DNA of 64,000 bases from Clostridium drakei. Its GTDB lineage: Bacteria; Bacillota; Clostridia; Clostridiales; Clostridiaceae. Below, piece by piece: positions 35,920-46,042 of the stretch. Position 1 is the first letter of the stretch. Each line of letters begins with the position of its first letter. The translations under genes were made by a program, and so were the position numbers. Where the stretch lies: NCBI RefSeq assembly GCF_000633595.2, contig NZ_JIBU02000021.1:1-64000 (forward strand). The letters run 5' to 3'. The notes under the pieces were generated by a model that saw only the letters and a list, made by a program, of their open reading frames with translations, searched no databases and was not told the DNA's origin.

Positions 35920-37491
35920 TTGAAGAAGTGTACAGGCATTTTAACAATTGTATTGTTTCTATCAATGATATTATCAGTAGGAAGAATGGAAGTGAGAGCA
36001 GAGGATAATAAATCATATGAAATGATGAAGGAGTATTATAATGTTGCAAATACTATTGTTAATGGTGATGATAAAGGTAGTAAAGGAATTGGTATATACA
36101 CATCAGGTGAAAATAATTCAAAGAATGCATCAGGACTTGCTTATGCAAATTTAATAGATTTTGATGGTAATGGAAACAAGGAATTGTTTTGTCTTTATTT
36201 GAGTAATGGTAGTTATGTGTATGAAGTTTGGGGATTTGATGGTAAGGCATATAAAATTCAATCTGCTAAGGATACTACTTTATATCCACTTAGGGAAAAT
36301 AAAATTGTAAGTTTGTCAACAGTTGACAATAAGACATATCTACATATGTATGAAAAGTCATGGGGTAGAGGTTCTTCTATAGATCAAATTACAACAAGAG
36401 ATGAATTTTATACAGTTAAAAACAAGCAGTGGGTTGAAATAGAAAGTTTAAACTCCAAACCAAAGCTTTCTGAAGGTAAAGATTCAACTCAATTAAATGG
36501 AAAAGATGGTTCAATAATTTATACAGTTGAAAAAGATAACGAAACAAAAGAAATGACAAAGTCAGAATATGAAAATGATTTAAATAAATATTCAGGCGGA
36601 ACCAAAATAGATTTAATATCACTTGCTCTTGGTGGGGCTGGTACTGTTGATATAGGAGTGGATGTATCCCAAGGAAACAAACAACTTGGGGATTTTTTAA
36701 GCAACTTAAATGGAATGGCAATGGAATCCTTAGGGTTAAAAGACATTTATAGTGCAAAAACAGATGAAGATAAAGATACACTTAAAGAATTTATGAATAA
36801 CTTTGTACCAAGTTATGGTTGGCATGTCAATAGCTTTGATACAGACAATTTTACTAAAGGAAACATTGATGACCAAATAGTATTCTACTTGTTCAGGTAT
36901 GGCAGTATGAAGAAAGAGATAACTGGAGTAAAAACGGAGACTAACAGCGATACAGGAAAGGGATGTTGGGTAATACCACTTGACAAGTTGAATGCAAATT
37001 CTGAAAAACTGTTTGGAGCAAAGATAGATGTAAATAATAAAAATGTTCATGATGGAAATTATTATTTATATATAGGTAATGACGATGAAGGTGAAGAATC
37101 AGGAAAAGTTGACAATCAAATAGCAAACTTGTATCAAATAGCAGAAAATGTATATTGCCTAAACTTGAAAATATTTTATTCATATTCCCATAAACAATTC
37201 TACAAATCAGGGTATGCAATTGTGAAAGAAGTTACAGTTAATGGAAATAAAACATTTCAGCTTCTAAAATACAGTAATGATGGTGATATGCTGACACCAG
37301 AGCAACTTCAATCGTATAAGAAACAATACAATTCTGAAACTAAGGTAACTAAAAGTGCATCATCTGCTACAAATAATAATGTAGGTAGTAAGTCATCTGG
37401 AAGGGTTGCTTATCTGATAATTGCAGGAATATCCATACTAGTGGTAGGGTATGGAATATATTATAAAACCAAAGGAAACAAAAAGAAATAG
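35920..37491 (+). CDS. secreted membrane-anchored hypothetical protein
   Basis: This 523-aa protein has an N-terminal signal peptide (ILTIVLFLSMILSVG, cleavage probably after VRA near residue 27) and a C-terminal membrane anchor (VAYLIIAGISILVVGYGIYY) with a Lys-rich cytoplasmic tail. The ectodomain includes an FDGNGNKELFC segment like Ca-binding/FG-GAP loops (about 87-97). The start is TTG, with GGGGGAGA 7 nt upstream. A TGATATATT extended -10 is at 35851-35859. No family is recognised. It is probably controlled by the adjacent XRE repressor. Confidence 0.65.
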   Translation: MKKCTGILTIVLFLSMILSVGRMEVRAEDNKSYEMMKEYYNVANTIVNGDDKGSKGIGIYTSGENNSKNASGLAYANLIDFDGNGNKELFCLYLSNGSYVYEVWGFDGKAYKIQSAKDTTLYPLRENKIVSLSTVDNKTYLHMYEKSWGRGSSIDQITTRDEFYTVKNKQWVEIESLNSKPKLSEGKDSTQLNGKDGSIIYTVEKDNETKEMTKSEYENDLNKYSGGTKIDLISLALGGAGTVDIGVDVSQGNKQLGDFLSNLNGMAMESLGLKDIYSAKTDEDKDTLKEFMNNFVPSYGWHVNSFDTDNFTKGNIDDQIVFYLFRYGSMKKEITGVKTETNSDTGKGCWVIPLDKLNANSEKLFGAKIDVNNKNVHDGNYYLYIGNDDEGEESGKVDNQIANLYQIAENVYCLNLKIFYSYSHKQFYKSGYAIVKEVTVNGNKTFQLLKYSNDGDMLTPEQLQSYKKQYNSETKVTKSASSATNNNVGSKSSGRVAYLIIAGISILVVGYGIYYKTKGNKKK

Positions 37492-37562
37492 AATATATGC
37501 ATCATTATTGAATGATAAGTATTTAAAATTTTTATGTTTTATATAGAAAAGAGGAGTAACTT

Positions 37563-38423
37563 ATGAAAAAAATTGTAATTTTTATAATATTTTTAATTCT
37601 TCAAGTTATTGCATTGTCTGGTTGTGGTTATACCCAACATGCTGAGTTGCCAAATAGTAATACAAAGTCTTTTGATGATACAAAATATGGATTTGTTCAA
37701 TATTTAAAAGACAGGGATGGTAAAGTAGTATATGCATTAAATAAAAATAATGACTTGTATAGTTATACTACAAATAAAGAATCAAGTGGAAATGACAAAC
37801 TGGTTTGCAATCTATTATTTAGTAATACAGGAGGTATAAAGCAATATTCACTAAGCGATAACCAAGCTGTATTGACCAATAAGGGAGACTTATATGTAAT
37901 GGGAAACTGCATGGCTGGTGGAATTGGAAATAATCTTATTAAGATAATGGATAATGTAAGCGAATTTAAAGTTGATAAAGGAATTTATGATATTCTTGCA
38001 CTGACAAATAACAGCAAATTATATGGTTGGGGTCAAAATAGGTTGGGCCAGATTGGTAATGGAAGCAGTTCAAATACTGATTATGCAAATGAAGTGAAAC
38101 AACCATATTATATTATGGATAATGTCAAAAGTTTTTACATAGGAGACGATGCACGTACAAGCTATTATCTTAGTGCAGCATTAACAAACAATGGGGAATT
38201 ATATGTATGGGGATTTGACAAGAAGGTATCAAGCAAACCGGATTTTGAAAAATCAGTGGAACGTAAAATATTTACACCAGAAAAACGATTGGATAATGTA
38301 AAAAGTTTTGAAGTAAGGTCAGATGGATTGGCAGCTTCCACAGGATCTGGAGAGGTTATTGTAAATGAAGACAAGGGCATGAAAAAACAATATGATGATA
38401 AATATGGAGATAACAAATCTTAA
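37563..38423 (+). CDS. lipoprotein with RCC1-like repeats
   Basis: This 286-aa lipoprotein has signal VIFIIFLILQVIALSGC, with the lipobox Cys at about residue 21. The mature part has recurring RCC1-type blades: NQAVLTNKGDLYVMGN, LALTNNSKLYGWGQNRLGQIGNG and AALTNNGELYVWGFD. These indicate a partial beta-propeller; seven blades would be expected, and only three or four are evident. It is outer-leaflet anchored and likely used for protein binding. The start follows AGAGGAGTAACTT. It is 71 bp downstream of the other exported protein and likely in the same unit. Confidence 0.8.
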   Translation: MKKIVIFIIFLILQVIALSGCGYTQHAELPNSNTKSFDDTKYGFVQYLKDRDGKVVYALNKNNDLYSYTTNKESSGNDKLVCNLLFSNTGGIKQYSLSDNQAVLTNKGDLYVMGNCMAGGIGNNLIKIMDNVSEFKVDKGIYDILALTNNSKLYGWGQNRLGQIGNGSSSNTDYANEVKQPYYIMDNVKSFYIGDDARTSYYLSAALTNNGELYVWGFDKKVSSKPDFEKSVERKIFTPEKRLDNVKSFEVRSDGLAASTGSGEVIVNEDKGMKKQYDDKYGDNKS

Positions 38424-38444
38424 AGAATAATGTTAATTACGAAT

Positions 38445-38480
38445 GCAGCGAATTTACATATGAATATTCGCTGTATTTTT
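38445..38480 (+). terminator. intrinsic terminator
   Basis: CAGCGAAT pairs with ATTCGCTG around a 12-nt loop and is followed by TATTTTTTAT. Confidence 0.7.
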
Positions 38481-38529
38481 TATATAAATACTTTGAAAAG
38501 AATATATATTTCGGTTAAAATTAAATTAT

Positions 38530-38545
38530 AGAAGCTATGCTTCTG
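38530..38545. promoter_or_regulatory. fourth operator-like site
   Basis: AGAAGCTATGCTTCTG matches the AGAA-N7-TTCTG sites beside the XRE gene and differs from the middle one by a single base. It lies 122 bp upstream of the CWB2 protein start, just after a TTATAG that could be a -10. Confidence 0.6.
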
Positions 38546-38666
38546 AAAAAGGGGTAATTATAGCATAAAAGAACAGTTCAGGTATTATATATGCTTTAAA
38601 TTATCCAATTGGTATAAACCAAACATTTATACTAATAAGATTAATTTGAAAATGGGGGGACTTTTA

Positions 38667-41096
38667 ATGTTAAGAACAAAACAAAAAGTATTGAGTGTAG
38701 TATTGACTATTTCAGTAATGACAGGAGGTTTAACAACTTTTGCTAAAGCAGATGCTTTGACTACTTCCCAATCACAATCTAGTAATAGTAATGTTACAAC
38801 AACTAGAATTACTGGAAGCAGTAAGTATGGTACAGCAGATGTCATTGCAGAAAAAGGATGGACACAGGCAGATACGGTGGTTATAGCATCAGGGGTAGAT
38901 TTTCCAGACGGATTATGTGCAGGTCCTATTGCAAAGAAATATAATGCACCTATTTTACTGGCAAGTGCAACTGGGCTTAGCGATGAAACACTAAGTGAAA
39001 TAACAAAACTAAAGGCTAAAAAGGCAGTCATAATAGGGGGCGAGGGAGCAGTACCTTCAAGCACAGAAACTCAACTAAATGGCATTGGTATAACTTCAAT
39101 TCAAAGAATAGGTGGAACTGACAGATACAATACATCTGTTTTGGCAGCAGAACAGCTTGATAAGCCTTCAGCAGTAGTTGTAACATCAGGTGAAAATTTT
39201 CCAGACTCCCTATCGATTTCAGCAATTGCATCACAACTGGGAATGCCAATAATAATAGCTTCAAAGGATGGTTTGTCAGATGAAGCAATATCGTATATAA
39301 AGAATAGTGGTGCAACAAAAACATACATAGCAGGAGGAAATGGGGTACTGTCCAGTTCAATAGAAAATCAGGTGCCAAATCCTACAAGGCTGTCAGGAGA
39401 AGATAGATATGCAACAAATTTAGCTGTATTAAACCAATTTGCTTCAAGTTTAAAATTTGAGAATGTATATCTTGCTACTGGAGATGATTTTGCAGATGCA
39501 TTGGTAGGTTCAGAATTGGCAGCTCAAACACAATCGCCAGTTGTGCTAACAAACAATAGTTTAACATCTGGCATATCAAAATATCTTGCAGAGCATATGC
39601 AATCCAGTACAAAAGTAGTGGCAATAGGAGATAACAATGCTGTAGCTGACTCTCTTATAGAGAAGGCTATGAATCCAAGCGTAGCTTCAACAAGTGATAC
39701 TGGTAATGATACAGCAACAAGTAATAAAAATAGTACAGATGCGAAAATGGCGAGTTGCAATACTTCAAATACTTTTGATAAATCAGTATATAAATTTATT
39801 CCTGGGATTGATGTAACCAATATGGATAGTTCTTCAACCATTAAATATAATGATACAAGAATGTTGATTACCGAAGAAGGAAAGTTGTATAGCAATAATT
39901 CAAGTTTAAAATTAAAAAGATCTACTAGCAGTACTATAAAAGATGGTTCATCACAATCTGCCAAAATAAATGCAGTATTCACAACAGAAGATAATAAAAA
40001 ATATTATGAAGATGCAAATTCATATATGTCATATTATGGTGGAGCAATAACTATAGCATATCAGGGATCCTTTTTTACACCAGGTGCTAATAATAAATTA
40101 AATGATTATTCTAGTAGGACTTGCAAATCTAATATAACTAAAAATAGTGATGGAAATTATGAAATAGCAAGTGAGGAAACTATAGGAGACACAAGTGGAG
40201 TTAAACGTACACAGAGCTATAAAGGTATATACAATGTTAACGACCATTCACTTAAAATCAGCAATAACAGTGGTATTTCGTTTTCATCAACTATTACAAT
40301 AAAGGACTTTCCTTGTCTAATATTTGATGGGATAAGAATTGGTGAAAAAGAGTTTTCTTATCTGGATAGTGTTGATAAAGCTTTTTCTAAAGGATCAGAT
40401 AACTATAATTATTTAAGAAGCCAGATTGCAGATATGCAAAGTAATATTGATGTAACTTCCATGCTGTCACAGTGTAACAATGATACAACTGTCTTTGACA
40501 ATTACGTATGCAGAATATTGGATGAATTTCCTGAATATTATCTGTATGAATGTTCTACTGATGTTTCAAATGGAGAAGCCACTTTAACAATTACTTATTC
40601 GGAAAAAGATCAGGTTAAGAAGATGAAAGAAAAGCTTGATTATATTCTACCAAAGATAACTAAACCTGGAATGACAGATTATGAGAAAGAAAAATTTATA
40701 CATGATTATATTGTACTTAATACTGAATATGATAAAAATGACAAAGGTCTTACAGAATCAAATGAAAATTATACAGCCTATGGGCCTATTGCAAATGGGA
40801 GAGCAGTTTGTCAGGGATATGAAGCAGCGTTTGAATTTTTATGTAAATTAGCTGGTTTGGATTGTATAGAGGTAGTAGGGAAAGTGAATAATGCAAAATA
40901 TGATAATCATGCATGGAATATTGTTAAAATAGATGGAAAATATTATCACGTGGATACTACTTGGGATGACACTGAAGTCAATAATGGCATAGGATATGAT
41001 TATTTCAATATAGATGATGCAACAATGTCAAAGGATCACTCATGGGATAAAAGTCAGTATCCTGAATGTAAAACTTCACTAGGTAAAACAAATTAG
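38667..41096 (+). CDS. CWB2 cell-wall protein with transglutaminase-like domain
   Basis: This 809-aa exported protein has a signal peptide (cleavage near AKA, about 31) and three cell-wall-binding type 2 repeats in the first 330 residues (TGSSKYGTADVIA, GGTDRYNTSVLAA and SGEDRYATNLAVL, each with an FPD/FAD motif). A linker and unique domain follow, then a C-terminal transglutaminase-like domain with triad C715 (GRAVCQGY), H748 (DNHAWN) and D763 (HVDTTWDD). CWB2 repeats bind secondary wall polymers; the enzyme part may cross-link or cleave proteins at the surface. ATG 38667 follows GGGGGG. Confidence 0.92.
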   Translation: MLRTKQKVLSVVLTISVMTGGLTTFAKADALTTSQSQSSNSNVTTTRITGSSKYGTADVIAEKGWTQADTVVIASGVDFPDGLCAGPIAKKYNAPILLASATGLSDETLSEITKLKAKKAVIIGGEGAVPSSTETQLNGIGITSIQRIGGTDRYNTSVLAAEQLDKPSAVVVTSGENFPDSLSISAIASQLGMPIIIASKDGLSDEAISYIKNSGATKTYIAGGNGVLSSSIENQVPNPTRLSGEDRYATNLAVLNQFASSLKFENVYLATGDDFADALVGSELAAQTQSPVVLTNNSLTSGISKYLAEHMQSSTKVVAIGDNNAVADSLIEKAMNPSVASTSDTGNDTATSNKNSTDAKMASCNTSNTFDKSVYKFIPGIDVTNMDSSSTIKYNDTRMLITEEGKLYSNNSSLKLKRSTSSTIKDGSSQSAKINAVFTTEDNKKYYEDANSYMSYYGGAITIAYQGSFFTPGANNKLNDYSSRTCKSNITKNSDGNYEIASEETIGDTSGVKRTQSYKGIYNVNDHSLKISNNSGISFSSTITIKDFPCLIFDGIRIGEKEFSYLDSVDKAFSKGSDNYNYLRSQIADMQSNIDVTSMLSQCNNDTTVFDNYVCRILDEFPEYYLYECSTDVSNGEATLTITYSEKDQVKKMKEKLDYILPKITKPGMTDYEKEKFIHDYIVLNTEYDKNDKGLTESNENYTAYGPIANGRAVCQGYEAAFEFLCKLAGLDCIEVVGKVNNAKYDNHAWNIVKIDGKYYHVDTTWDDTEVNNGIGYDYFNIDDATMSKDHSWDKSQYPECKTSLGKTN

Positions 41097-41127
41097 AAAA
41101 ACTATATATTGAGACTTTAAAAAATAC

Positions 41128-41185
41128 TGATAAATTTAATTGACTTGTAATTCTATAAGTTGACTGAGTTTATCAGTTTTATATT
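41128..41185 (+). terminator. terminator-like hairpin
   Basis: CTGATAAA pairs with TTTATCAG around a large, partly structured loop and is followed by TTTTATATTTT. Confidence 0.5.
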
Positions 41186-42011
41186 TTAAAATAAAGTATA
41201 GTTAATATGTTTGATAACGGGCTAATATCACAAGACTTCATAATCAGAGAAATTTTAGAAAATCAACAAGTTTTATTTATATTGGAGAAGGCTGTTAATT
41301 TATAAAACACTTATATTTTATATAGATATAATCAGTAAGAAAGTATTTTTATTTAAAACAAATAGCTATAATTGTAGAGCTGGAATATATATAATGAAGG
41401 AATTAAAAATAGAATATTATTGATTAAACAGAATGAAATCGGATAGATGAAGTTAATCGACAAGACAAGCAATAATGGCAATTGGAATTGTATAACTAAA
41501 GATATTTATACAAAGATATATCTTGATATTAAAACATATATACAAAGTTTCAACTAATTCAAGCAATTCAAGCATGATGCAACAAAAGTCGGATTATAAG
41601 ATATATAAAATAAGCATTCTTTGCAGAAATCCTCCGAATTCTAGCTTTCAAGGGCGTTAAGGAGTATTGTTTAATTAAATCATGATAATTTAAAAACACA
41701 ACTATTGTATTTAAGATAATATGATTATAAATGATAAAATGACAGTTGATGCTGCAGTAAATGCTCCATTCAACCCAATTTTGGTTAATGAATAAATTAA
41801 ATCTGTTTTTTAAAGAAGCTATTTAAGTTTGATAGTATAATAAATTTGACAGCTAGATTTTACAAGGTTAAGTCTAGATATTTTATGCTTGATATTACAA
41901 GTTTTTTAATATGTTTGTATGAATGGAAAAAGCTTTTATTGGAAATATTCTATCTTTTTGCTTTGAGATTATGATACTCTATAATAAAAACAGCAAAAGG
42001 GGTAGATATTT
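41186..42011 (+). other. gene-poor stretch with decayed frames
   Basis: It has no convincing gene. A 32-codon frame (41207-41305, MFDNGLISQDFIIREILENQ) lacks a ribosome-binding site. A copy of the AATTCAAGCAATTCAAGCA motif is at about 41556-41574. AAAAGGGGTAGAT at about 41995 is the ribosome-binding site of the next gene. Confidence 0.4.
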
Positions 42012-43535
42012 ATGCATAAGCGAAGTGAATTTGATCGTTATACAGGTGAAGAGGCAATAGATAATATCTGTTATGAATATAGTCTGTTCCAAATAGGCAC
42101 ATTTCAATATCCAGAGGCAGGAGTAAAAGAGCATGTTGAGGCGTTTTGGAAGGAATTATTTAAGATAATAAACAAAGTTATCTTTGAAGGAAAAGACACT
42201 GAAGAATACATAGATATGGTGAAAAATAAAACTGATAGAGAAGACAATGACATTGAAGACGAAGAAACAATTAGAAATAAAGTTAAACGTATATTTGATG
42301 TAACAGCAACTTATAGACAGGAAAAGGGTAGAGTTAAAGAGATTCAATTTACTGTAACACCTTTAAAAGCTTTTGATCTGAATGTACTTTATAAGGAATT
42401 GAAATATACATTTATCATAAAGGCAGAAGAAAATTTTTCAAAGGATTTCTTACGAGAAATAATAGGATGTACAGTTGACTACTGGTATAATAGCTTACTT
42501 GCTGAAAATTTGATTGAATTCAATCAGGTTATTGATGAAATTATTATGCAGTATGAATTTAATAAATCAAAGGAAGAATTTATAGGTATACTAGGAAAAG
42601 GACTGGAAAAGCTGAAAGTAAAATTTAAAATAGAAAATAGAGAAGTAATAAAAAATTTTGATGATTTAATGGATTATAATGGTGAAGATAAAGTTGAACC
42701 AGTAGTAGATATTATAAATATGATTATGAACAGTATAAAAAGTTCGGGGTATAGTAGCGTGTCTGAAAAAGATAGCTTAAGTAAAGTGAGAAAGGATGCC
42801 AGAGATGGCTTTATCAATGAAATATTTGACCAGATTCGTATAAATAATTATATTGACAAATTGCAAGAAAACCAGTATAAGCTTGTTGAAATATTTGCCT
42901 TGTTGAGAGAGGTTTCTGACATTGTAATTAAAACAGTAAAAAGTCTGAAAGTCAAACATTGCAATATATCTTTTGGTTTGGGAGAAGGATTCTTGGATGT
43001 ATCAGAAGAATATGCAGTCATAGGATTATCAGAAGATGTAATCAAGGATTTGAGTACACTGGCATTGTTTGATGAGTTTGTGGAAGAAAGGGTCGAAGCA
43101 TACAAGGAAGACCTACTTAATGCTGTTTTTACATATAAGCAGCCATATGGAATCATTAAAGTAAAGCCTGATAGATCAATGGTGCCAAAAGAATTGGGGA
43201 TATACTCTATTGAAGCTCTACATAACCTTTTCAAAAAGTATACGCATAGAGATATTAATTCTAGTAAAGCCAGAATAGGGGTAGCATATTATGAAGATAA
43301 TTATGAAGATAAAGATATTTTTGCTGTTATAGAAAAAATACCTGTAACTGAAAGAGAAGCAGAGGAAATTTGTGAAACTGATGATTGTTTAATAATGGAC
43401 AATATAAAACCTTCAGTAGAAGAGAAGAGAAAAGGTAAGACCAAGATAAAAGTGATATTTAAAATAAAGCCTTATGATAAGAAAACCAACGATTATGTTG
43501 ATATGAAATTGAAAGATATATTAAAAACTGAATAA
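42012..43535 (+). CDS. large hypothetical protein
   Basis: This 507-aa soluble protein has no recognised domain. It is mixed alpha/beta, with an acidic linker near 75-85 (DREDNDIEDEETI), a long helical centre (about 185-320), and two C-terminal segments with repeated strand patterns (IGVAYYEDNYEDKDIFAVIE and KIKVIFKIKPYDKKTNDYVD). No signal peptide or nucleotide-binding motif is evident. The start follows AAAAGGGG. A terminator follows directly, so it is monocistronic. The clean frame over 1.5 kb shows it is under selection. Confidence 0.65.
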   Translation: MHKRSEFDRYTGEEAIDNICYEYSLFQIGTFQYPEAGVKEHVEAFWKELFKIINKVIFEGKDTEEYIDMVKNKTDREDNDIEDEETIRNKVKRIFDVTATYRQEKGRVKEIQFTVTPLKAFDLNVLYKELKYTFIIKAEENFSKDFLREIIGCTVDYWYNSLLAENLIEFNQVIDEIIMQYEFNKSKEEFIGILGKGLEKLKVKFKIENREVIKNFDDLMDYNGEDKVEPVVDIINMIMNSIKSSGYSSVSEKDSLSKVRKDARDGFINEIFDQIRINNYIDKLQENQYKLVEIFALLREVSDIVIKTVKSLKVKHCNISFGLGEGFLDVSEEYAVIGLSEDVIKDLSTLALFDEFVEERVEAYKEDLLNAVFTYKQPYGIIKVKPDRSMVPKELGIYSIEALHNLFKKYTHRDINSSKARIGVAYYEDNYEDKDIFAVIEKIPVTEREAEEICETDDCLIMDNIKPSVEEKRKGKTKIKVIFKIKPYDKKTNDYVDMKLKDILKTE

Positions 43536-43549
43536 AAAAGTTTATCAAG

Positions 43550-43580
43550 AAACATGGATTTATCCATGTTTTTACTTTTT
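43550..43580 (+). terminator. intrinsic terminator
   Basis: AAACATGGA pairs with TCCATGTTT around TTTA and is followed by TTACTTTTTT. Confidence 0.85.
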
Positions 43581-44190
43581 TGTAAACATTGAATGTGAAG
43601 AAGTAGATACTTTTTTTAATACTCTGGATGTATAAAATATGCTTTTAGAAACAAGAAAACGTTTTCTGAAATTTTTATAATTTTTTTTATGGAAAAGATA
43701 TTGTTCAGAGATTACTGAAACAACTAATATAGAGAGTTCTTATTCAAAGTCATATCAAAATATAAATTTCAATTTGGAAATTAATTTTATTGTAGAATCT
43801 AGACATAGCAATTGATGAAAACAAAATTTAGTTAATGGTCTTTGAAAATTTCATAAGTACTAATTTAAAAAGGGGTAGATTGTGGAAGAAAAGAATTGCA
43901 TCGATTGGATTAAAGTAAGATAGAGCAAAATTTTTAAATATTTTTTAAGTCATTACGAACAGATTACATAAAAACACACTTTTGGGATTTTTCTATAAAA
44001 TAAGATTAAGTTTGGATGTAAAAAACAACACTTTTAGAGCAACTCCAGACAAGTTAAGAAATTTAATTAAGTAAGTATTGAAACGCAACTATAATAAAGA
44101 CATAGCAAGCGAGAAAAACATAAAACAAAGGGTCTTTGAAAAATGAATATGGTTTAAAAATTAGGTTATGAACTTATGTTAGGAGAAATA
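43581..44190 (+). other. gene-poor stretch
   Basis: It holds no supportable gene. A 13-codon frame after AAAAAGGGGTAGATT at about 43869-43883 repeats the ribosome-binding context of the 42012 gene but stops at once, which suggests a truncated relative. Confidence 0.3.
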
Positions 44191-44289
44191 ATGAAAAGAG
44201 TTTTGGAACTTAAAGAGTTTAGAAAATCAATAAAAACTGATGATACTTTACTGCTAGATATTTTGGAAAATACTGAGGTAAGTTCTTAG
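44191..44289 (+). CDS. possible 32-aa small protein
   Basis: The frame MKRVLELKEFRKSIKT... has a good AGGAGAAATA ribosome-binding site 4 nt before its ATG and ends in TAG. It is charged and probably helical. No homologue is recognised and it could be a gene remnant. Confidence 0.35.
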   Translation: MKRVLELKEFRKSIKTDDTLLLDILENTEVSS

Positions 44290-44370
44290 TAAGGCTAAAT
44301 TTATTTATTAGAAATTATTAGATCCTAAAAATAGGAACAAAATATAAGAAATCATGGAGGTAGATTGAAA

Positions 44371-44895
44371 ATGATTAAAAAGGAAGAAAAATTAGAAAAT
44401 ATTGAGTCAATAAACTTAATGGAGTTTTTAAAGAATATCCCATGTGGATATATGGTTATGGATAGTGTCGATATAAATGGAACAGGATATAAAACTACAA
44501 TTTTTATAAAAACACAAACAAAACTGATTAAAAGATTGGGATATTCACCAACTATTGAGATAAGAGCTGGAATTTTAAATATAGATAGTATACCAGTATT
44601 AAATATACAATTACGTATAAATATGAGTGATAGATTGCATTTTGAAGGATTTCTTAATTATATGACAGAAAATGAACTGCCTGCATTCAAAGACTTTTCC
44701 ACGATTGATAATATCAATTTGGTATTTGTTAATGAAAGAATGGAAATAGTCACTATAGTTAAGGTAAAAAATGATATTAAAGAAGACTTCAAACGGTTTT
44801 CTGAGATTGCTTCACAAAGCAAAACTTGGAGTATGTCTGATTTTGATGAAGCAAAAGCAAAATTAATGAATAGATATTCTGTTATTGAATTATGA
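44371..44895 (+). CDS. hypothetical protein
   Basis: This 174-aa soluble protein alternates strands in its first two-thirds (GYMVMDSVDINGTGYKTTIF, IEIRAGILNIDSIPVLNIQL) and ends in helices. No known family is recognised. ATG 44371 is preferred over TTG 44365 given GGAGGT at 44357-44362. Downstream, another frame (44889-45008) continues with NYETSLEKTAKKMMGYLDSI up to a TAG. It could be a frameshifted C-terminus of this gene or a separate remnant. Confidence 0.5.
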   Translation: MIKKEEKLENIESINLMEFLKNIPCGYMVMDSVDINGTGYKTTIFIKTQTKLIKRLGYSPTIEIRAGILNIDSIPVLNIQLRINMSDRLHFEGFLNYMTENELPAFKDFSTIDNINLVFVNERMEIVTIVKVKNDIKEDFKRFSEIASQSKTWSMSDFDEAKAKLMNRYSVIEL

Positions 44896-45203
44896 GACAA
44901 GTTTAGAAAAAACAGCTAAAAAGATGATGGGGTATTTAGATTCAATTTATAAAGAAAAATGCAATTACATAAAAATTTTAAAACAGTTTTTTAGAGTTAA
45001 TAGCCTTTAGGTGAAAAAAAGAACACTTTTTATACAACTGCTGAAACAAATCCTGAGAGTTTGAATACTAAATACACCACTTTTTTATGAACTCACTACT
45101 TTTTATAAGTTAAGGAGTTAGGCAAATCTGGGTTATATTATAATAAAACCATAGAAGTTGAGCCAATCAACAAGAAAAAAGAATGTGAGGAGGATAAGTT
45201 ATT

Positions 45204-46040
45204 ATGAAAAATAAATTAAATATAAATAAAGAAAATAATGGAGGGGAAGCAATTATGAAAAATAAGAGTATTGAGGTATTAACAAATAATTATTTACCAG
45301 AAGGAAATAATATGGATATAGTAGATAAAGCTAAAAATTTAGTTAAAGATGTTAAAAGTTTTGAGGAAATTGAAAAAAAGCGTGTTTTAGAAATCATGAG
45401 ATTTAGAGTATATAGAGGGGAGTGTAAAGGCTATAAAAATGGAACTCTTTTAGTAGAAACAACATTCTTAAAATGTACTAATGGAGAGAAATTAATAAGA
45501 CCTTATAAAGAGGTAAAAAACAACCCTAAAAGTTTCTTAGATGATTTGAATGATTATGTAATACTTATCAATACATCAATAGAAAGTATCATTGAATGTA
45601 TTGAAGATACATATATACAATCAATGACAGAATATAAGGAAGATGTTTTTGGAATTAAGGCTAAAGCACTAGGATTTTATAATGACATAATAATGTATAA
45701 AGAAAATAATCCAGAAGAGTTTATCTACTTGCAAGAATGTGAATTTAAAGGAAATATGCATAAAGGATACTATATTGATGAAAATACTTTGGTTATTACT
45801 AAGAAGTTTCTAAATGATAAAATATTTAAACAAGAAGATATTACTGGTGAACTTGTGGATATTAGTTCAAATAAAAAGGGAGAAATATTAGAGATTTTTA
45901 AAGAAATGGGACTAATAGTATGTAGGTATTCTACTAGAAAGGATGTAGATGTACGTTTTACAACTGAAAAGAAAGGTGAAAAGGAATATGCATATATTTT
46001 TAAAATAGACAAGTCATTTTTATCAAGGGAGGTAGCATAA
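45204..46040 (+). CDS. hypothetical protein with two possible starts
   Basis: This 278-aa soluble protein is of no recognised family. Two in-frame starts are each preceded by a strong ribosome-binding site: ATG 45204 after GAGGAGGATAAG and ATG 45255 after GGAGGGGAAGC. Both open with Met-Lys-Asn-Lys, so two isoforms differing by 17 residues are possible. The C-terminal part includes strand pairs (ECEFKGNMHKGYYIDENTLVIT) and a charged tail. The next gene starts 2 bp after the stop, indicating a two-gene operon. Confidence 0.65.
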   Translation: MKNKLNINKENNGGEAIMKNKSIEVLTNNYLPEGNNMDIVDKAKNLVKDVKSFEEIEKKRVLEIMRFRVYRGECKGYKNGTLLVETTFLKCTNGEKLIRPYKEVKNNPKSFLDDLNDYVILINTSIESIIECIEDTYIQSMTEYKEDVFGIKAKALGFYNDIIMYKENNPEEFIYLQECEFKGNMHKGYYIDENTLVITKKFLNDKIFKQEDITGELVDISSNKKGEILEIFKEMGLIVCRYSTRKDVDVRFTTEKKGEKEYAYIFKIDKSFLSREVA

Positions 46041-46042
46041 AT

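Noticed and set aside
35858-39982. Several long minus-strand open frames opposite the surface-protein genes
   Set aside because: They are antisense shadows of genes with signal peptides, clear domains and ribosome-binding sites on the plus strand.
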